From 'Nostoc azollae' 0708 (GTDB taxonomy: Bacteria; Cyanobacteriota; Cyanobacteriia; Cyanobacteriales; Nostocaceae): a DNA stretch of 64,000 nucleotides. Under the pieces are notes generated by a model. It was not told the origin of the DNA and ran no database searches. It was given only the letters and a program-made list of their open reading frames with translations. The stretch covers positions 3,352,001 through 3,416,000 of the forward strand of contig NC_014248.1 of assembly GCF_000196515.1 (NCBI RefSeq), read 5' to 3'. Below are positions 59,596 through 64,000 of the stretch, one piece after another (position 1 is the stretch's first letter; the number at the start of each line of letters is the position of its first letter). Both the position numbers and the translations under genes were made by a program.

Positions 59596-59983
59596 GGGGC
59601 TTTAACGGTTTCGACAGGTTGGCGAAAGCTACTCTGTGATTCAGGTCGAGAGCGAGTCACCTCTCGGAAATCAAAGACTCGAAAAAAAAGTAATTGCGAA
59701 CAATATCGTAAAATTTGCTCGTCGGGAAGCTCTAGTAGCTGCCTAAAACACCTCTTTCAGGTTCGAGCGTCTTTAGTTTGACTCCGTTAAGGACTAAAGA
59801 CCTAACCCCAACGGATGCTCCCGCAAGCGTTCTCTGGTTGGCTTGGTGGCTAAGATTAAATCAGAGTATCCTACGTTCGGGATAATGAACGATTCCCGCC
59901 TTGAGGGTCAGAAAGGCTAAACCTGTGAATGAGCGGGGGGTTAATACCCAATTTGGACATGGGTTCAATTCCCATAAGCTCCA
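59596..59983 (+). ncRNA. ssrA: tmRNA (transfer-messenger RNA)
   Basis: This RNA rescues stalled ribosomes and tags truncated proteins for degradation. The 5' end GGGGCTTTAACGGTTTCGAC and the 3' end GGGTTCAATTCCCATAAGCTCC form the tRNA-like domain: GGGGCT pairs with AGCTCC, with A as discriminator and no encoded CCA. The tag is encoded at about 59692-59746 as ANNIVKFARREALVAA followed by TAA, the usual cyanobacterial form ending in LVAA. It is one-piece, not permuted. The plus-strand frame 59548-59781 covering it is spurious. Confidence 0.97.
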
Positions 59984-60002
59984 CTTTTAATAATTAACAA
60001 AT

Positions 60003-60039
60003 CCACCTAACACCTTTATGTGTGGGTGGGTTTTGTTTT
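60003..60039 (+). terminator. Terminator of ssrA
   Basis: CCACCTAACACC, loop TTTAT, GTGTGGGTGGG and then TTTTGTTTTG form an imperfect GC-rich stem with a T-run just behind ssrA. Confidence 0.65.
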
Positions 60040-60095
60040 GAGGGGGGAAATAAAAGAATAAGTGGTGTTTTAACCAATTAAATTTAAATTCCCAC

Positions 60096-62207
60096 TTATT
60101 GTTTATTATCCTTCCATGAATCTTGACCAGAACACCGCAACATATTTTTATTTTGTCTATCCTTAATATAGCTGTATTCCTCCAAAGGTTTCTTACATAC
60201 CGGACAGGGATATAAAGTCAGCTTTGCTGAAGGCTTGGGATCATTTTCATCTGGAGATGTTTGAGTTTTAGGTGCTTCCCAGATTTTGTTAAAATCACTC
60301 CAAAACAGAACAGTATTTTCACAGCCACTCACATATTTAAGGAAGTATTTCTTCTTGACTTTACTGCTGGGAATTTTAGCTAAAAAGTCCTTACAATCAG
60401 GACAGCGAGTTTTAGAAGTTTCATATTTTTGCTCAAATAAACTATTACTTTCAGCTGTAGATGATGAATTGATAACCACACCTTTAGCTTTGGAAAGCGC
60501 AGGTACAGAATAATTTTGATTCCAAGTAGTTAGGTAATGTTGCCAAGAGTTTTTTCCTTCAGAGATTGTGTCTAGTGCATCTTCCATCTTGGCAGTAAAT
60601 TCCGCTTCTAATAAATCTGCCAATGCCTTTTGTAAAAACTCATCAACTTCTAATCCCAAGGCTGTAGTTTGGAGATTGTCTTTTTTCAACTCCACATAAT
60701 TACCTTTCTTTAAAGTAGCAACCGTAGGAGCATAGGTACTAGGACAACCCCGTTGCATTCCATCAGTTGTAAGAGTTTTGGTTCGCTGTATCTTGGTGGT
60801 GGTTGGGTTTGTTTTTTTTCATGCCCAGCATTCTCTAAAGTCAGTACCTGTCGCTGTTGTAAAAGAGGTAAAACGGCATCTTTACCAAGATTAGGCCAAT
60901 ACTGTTCATAACCGTAAAATTCTACAACCTATCCTCTGGCTTGCCATAAAAGATTTCCTGACTGAGTAATTACCTAAGCTTTGCGAACTTGCCCAGGACG
61001 ACATTGAGATGCGATCGCTCTTTTCCAAATAATCAGATACAGGTTAAACTCATCAGTAGGTAGTTCTTCACGGAATTGGACTGAAGGACGAAAGATATCT
61101 GTAGCACGAATAGCTTCCTGTGCTTCCGGAGCCATTTTACTACTACGGTGCTTGCTTGGCTACTTACTGGGGGACATTCTGGGGGTCATTTTGCTCCAAC
61201 CATTGATGCATGCGTACTGGCACAAAATTCAGGACTCAACATCACTGAATCTGTTCCCATACATGTAAGTAATTAACCCTGCCTCATATAGCTTTTGGTC
61301 TACCTGCATGGTTTTGTCAGGGGCAAATTTCAACTTAGAACTGACTGCTTGTTGCAGGGTTGAGGTGGTAAATGGTGGAGGTGCTTGACGATTAACAAGT
61401 TTCCCTTCAACTTGAATAACTTGATGAGGATGAAGCTTTGCTTCCTCAACTAATCTTGTTGCTTCTGCTTCTGAAAGAACGCGCTTAGGTTCAGCTCTTT
61501 CTATGTTATTACTAGCTGCATCATCATGAGTTTCAGTTTCTGGTTGTGGTGTTTCTGTGGGAGAATTCGCTGTACCTTTATAGAAAGCCCGGAATCCTTC
61601 TTTATAATCATAATCTACCCAAACACTCCAGTAATCTTGGGGGACAAAAGCCAGAATTTTTCTTTCTAGCTGACAAGTTAAGTGTAATGTGGCACTTTGA
61701 ACTCTCCCTACACTTTTTGCACCCTTATTTAATGCCCAAACTAGCGGACTAGCCTTGTAACCTACCAGCTTGTCGAGATAATCTCAACATAATCGTGCAC
61801 CTATTAAATTGGAGTCAAGTTTTCTAGGATGTGCGATCGTATTCTGAACCGCAGATGCTGTTATCTCTGTATAAACTACTCGCTTGGATTCTCTCAAACC
61901 TAACGTTTATTTAAGATGCCAAGCAATGGTTTCTCCTTCTCCGTCTGGGTCGGTGGCTAAAACGACTTCATCAACTTGCCTAACAGCAGCTTTGAGTTGC
62001 TGAATTGTTTCTTTTGCTCGTTGGTCACGGGAGATATAGTTGCAGCGGACACTATTACCCTCCATTGTGAATCTCAGTAAATCATCACCCTCATTGCTGA
62101 GTTCGCAGATATATCCACAACTAGCGCGAACAATCCAATCTGAACCGAGAATTTGACTCACCTTTTTGACTTTTCCAGGTGATTAGACAACTAGGAGGCG
62201 TTTGGGC
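60096..62207 (-). pseudogene. topA: DNA topoisomerase I, decayed
   Basis: TopA relaxes negative supercoils. The start MPKRLLVV is followed by a TAA where ESPGK-type Glu is expected (*SPGKVKKVSQILGSDWIVRA), then TOPRIM acidic motif LATDPDGEGETIAWHLK. After stops and shifts the active-site region appears as GLITYM, then GTDSVMLSPE in another frame; the catalytic Tyr is in LITYM. The C-terminal open part (60096-60758) has zinc-ribbon-like CPDCKDFLAKIPSSKVKKKY, PCPVCKKPLEEYSY. At least five lesions inactivate it. Another topA copy must serve the cell. Confidence 0.85.
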
Positions 62208-62351
62208 ATGGCACTTGCTTTTTAGATCCTTTACATAGGTATATTCAAATACGTGATCGTGTATGTAAAATATAATTTGTTAGGACAATTAACTCGGTGA
62301 TTAACTGAAATCGGTGGAAATTTATTATATATAGTTCAGCTACATTAGGTA
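62208..62351. other. Short spacer between topA and IS630
   Basis: It holds the topA leader (GTATGTAAAATATAATTTG, possible -10 elements) and no gene. Confidence 0.4.
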
Positions 62352-63558
62352 CTAATAGTCTGCCAAGACAATTTTGCTGGGTTAAATGCTCGGATATAAA
62401 CGCTGCATTTTTTTACGTGCATCCTTGGTTTTAAAACCCCAATAAACACTGGGTTTTCGTTGATTACGCTGTGACTCCCAAGTAGCAATTTCAGAAGATA
62501 ATATTTCTACATTAGGAATACGTCGTTCTAAGCATTGGCGAGATAACACTGATAATTCAATTTCTACTTGATTCAACCAAGAAGCGTGTTTAGGAGTATA
62601 GAGAAACTCTAATTTCCGAATAATGCGGCCTGCTTCTTGTGGAGAGAAAACTTCATATAAAACACTTGGAGTATGAATGTTTAGGTTATCAACAAGTAAA
62701 GGTATCACATCAGCTTGGGGTTAATAAACATCTACTAAATCTTTTAATTGTTTAGCAAAATCAGCTTTTGTCCGACTTTGTGTAACTTCAATATGCCTCC
62801 ACCCGGCTATTGGTTCAAAAAGCCAAATAAATTTACAATACTATTGCGTTTATACTCACAATCATAACCTTCAGGCTGATGTGGTTCTGGTGGCAAAGGA
62901 AGTCTTACTTCTTCTACTAATTGATATGGGCGTTCATCTAGGCAGAGTGTAGGTTTTTTCGGATCATATGGCTCATTGTACAAATCCAAAACATCTTCCA
63001 TTCTGAACACATACTCTGGGTTAACTTCGGGAATACACCACTGTTCTTTTAACCACGGGTTAATTTCATTTTTTTTAGAGTTTGGCGTATTGTTTCGTCT
63101 GAAATGGAATCTATGATACCAACCTTCACTAAATGCTCCGCTAATAATTGCATTGTCCAACGCACTCTTCCTTCTGGCGGATTAGAACAAGCAGTCGCAA
63201 TCAAAAATGCTTCTTGTTTTTCATCTAATTTTTTGGGTTTTGGTGGATTTTCCCCATCCTTTAAAGCAAACTCTAATCCACCAATCACAAACTTTTCTCT
63301 TGTCCTTTCCACCTTGGCAACATGAACTCGAACTGCGGCAGCGCCGTTTCCTTTTCTCCCTCAGATACCATTCAAAGAATGTTTGCACGGTTTATACTTC
63401 TTGCTTTGTGCTTTCCTTTTTTGAGGATTGCTTGCAGTTGTAAAACTTCCTCTTCGCTTAAATCTACAACATACTTTTTTGCCATGGTCAACCCCTTTTT
63501 TGACTAGTTTATCAATTAGAGGGGCTTACCCAGCAACATTGCCTTGGTTGACTACTAG
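62352..63558 (-). mobile_element. IS630-family element, copy 2, complete ends
   Basis: The left end CTAATAGTCTGCCAAGACAA and the right end, as complement, CTAGTAGTCAACCAAGGCAA followed by TGTTGCTGGGT form ~28-bp imperfect terminal inverted repeats. TA occurs at both tips, as expected for IS630, though the exact target pair cannot be fixed. It separates topA from a BMP-family gene whose 5' end it has removed or pushed away. Copy 1 at the left edge of the window has the same orientation. Confidence 0.85.
62382..63484 (-). pseudogene. IS630-family transposase, frameshifted
   Basis: ATG 63484 opens MAKKYVVDLSEEEVLQLQAI, then ARSINRANIL. A stop near 63373 and a shift lead to the open piece 63049-63312 (HTH, ...RQTLKKMKL). 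A second shift gives 62807-63160 with [20 protein letters not shown], where Asp is catalytic. A third region at 62382-62708 has LNIHTPSVLYEVFSPQEAGR and the DDE end FLYTPKHASWLNQVEIELSV. Three shifts or stops make it inactive, and the N-terminal shift is shared with copy 1. Confidence 0.8.
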
Positions 63559-63830
63559 TTTACTACTAAAAGCCTGTACTAATAACCCTAATGCAAATCC
63601 TACATCTACACCCACAACAGCTAATAGTGGTGAAGGATTGAAAATAGCAGTTGTCCTCCCTGCAGTCATAACAGGTAAAGCCTGCAATCAATCTGGCTAT
63701 GAAGGTGTGAATCTCGCTAAACAAAAGCTGGGTGCAGAAATAGCTTATGTAGAAAATGTAGCACAAGCTGATCAAACTGAAGCATTAACAGATTTTGCAC
63801 AGGGGCATCCCAATTTGGGAAGAAGATGAA
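63559..63830 (+). pseudogene. BMP/PnrA-family lipoprotein remnant
   Basis: After the IS630 right end the frame reads LLLKACTNNPNANPTSTPTT, a lipobox (LKAC), then GEGLKIAVVLPAVITGKACN, QSGYEGVNLAKQKLGAEIAY, VENVAQADQTEALTDFAQ. This is the N-terminus of a BMP-type ABC transporter substrate-binding protein, which typically binds nucleosides. The start codon and signal peptide start are cut off by the insertion. Homology stops after TDFAQ, short of the ~340 residues expected. Confidence 0.75.
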
Positions 63831-64000
63831 AGAAAGGAGAAATAATTCGCGATGATGCCTCGCAAATTAAGGGGGGACTATAAGAATGCGATCCATAACT
63901 GAGAAAATTATGGGAATCAGAGAGTATGGTTTAAAACAATGACAGCAGAAGATAAAAAACTCTTAGAAGCTCACATCAAACGAGATAGCCAAAATCTTTT
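63831..64000 (+). pseudogene. Unidentified coding remnant at the right edge
   Basis: Short readable stretches (LRGDYKNAIHN, a stop, then ENYGNQRVWFKTMTAEDKK and LLEAHIKRDSQNL) look like decayed protein that continues beyond the window. I cannot assign it. Confidence 0.3.

Noticed and set aside
59548-59781. Plus-strand 77-codon frame
   Set aside because: It lies over the tmRNA gene, whose tRNA-like ends and tag peptide are clear; the frame is a chance reading.

Overview
The window is chromosomal DNA from a filamentous (Nostocales-type) cyanobacterium. The evidence is magnesium-chelatase ChlI, the cyanobacterial ATP synthase order atp1-a-c-b'-b-delta-alpha-gamma, HIP1 octamers (GCGATCGC) inside genes, a cyanobacterial tmRNA tag, and short tandem heptamer repeats. 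A large share of the accessory genes are broken by stops, frameshifts, truncations or insertion sequences, while housekeeping genes are clean. This pattern resembles an eroding, symbiont-like genome such as the Azolla cyanobiont; that comparison is inference.

Layout. 1-1284: a truncated IS630 copy nested in an ISKra4 transposase remnant. 1658-5255: diheme cytochrome and secA. 5339-10867: a decay zone with a probable CBASS remnant (CD-NTase tail plus S-4TM effector), transposase debris, a truncated hpnH, a GNAT remnant, a Uma2 pseudogene hit by a MITE, and a broken RHH/PIN pair. 10921-12763: DUF2237, a second MITE, and chlI. 12900-25955: another decay zone with radC, Uma2, a P-loop GTPase/DUF697, an AlbA_2 gene split by IS701, a DUF4336 gene with a nonsense codon, an IS5 element, DUF5615/DUF433, a nucleotidyltransferase, IS66, and an antitoxin/PemK pair.

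26025-40634 is mostly intact: aldo/keto reductase, a family-2 glycosyltransferase, a phosphotransacetylase-like protein, a DprA-like protein, YajQ, SbcD, CysH, MsrA, ThiS and ThiE. Pseudogenes and the third MITE lie between them. 40908-50182 holds two convergent, shattered DUF1565 beta-helix genes (one with SLH domains) and a cluster of toxin/immunity remnants: a VapC-type pair, a polymorphic-toxin tail with an Imm30-like partner, and barnase/barstar. 50418-58037 holds a methyltransferase and the intact eight-gene ATP synthase operon. 58815-64000 holds a Uma2 pseudogene, ssrA, a topA pseudogene, a second IS630 copy, and a BMP-family lipoprotein gene whose 5' end was removed.

The main messages are these. 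(1) At least seven conflict or toxin-antitoxin loci are present, nearly all decayed. (2) A 165-170 bp MITE with TA target duplication occurs three times. (3) Two near-identical IS630 copies in direct orientation bracket almost the whole window. (4) Striking palindromes and heptamer repeats sit between conserved genes. I do not see a clearly new intact system. The most interesting system-level signal is the CBASS remnant and the co-decay of toxin/immunity pairs.
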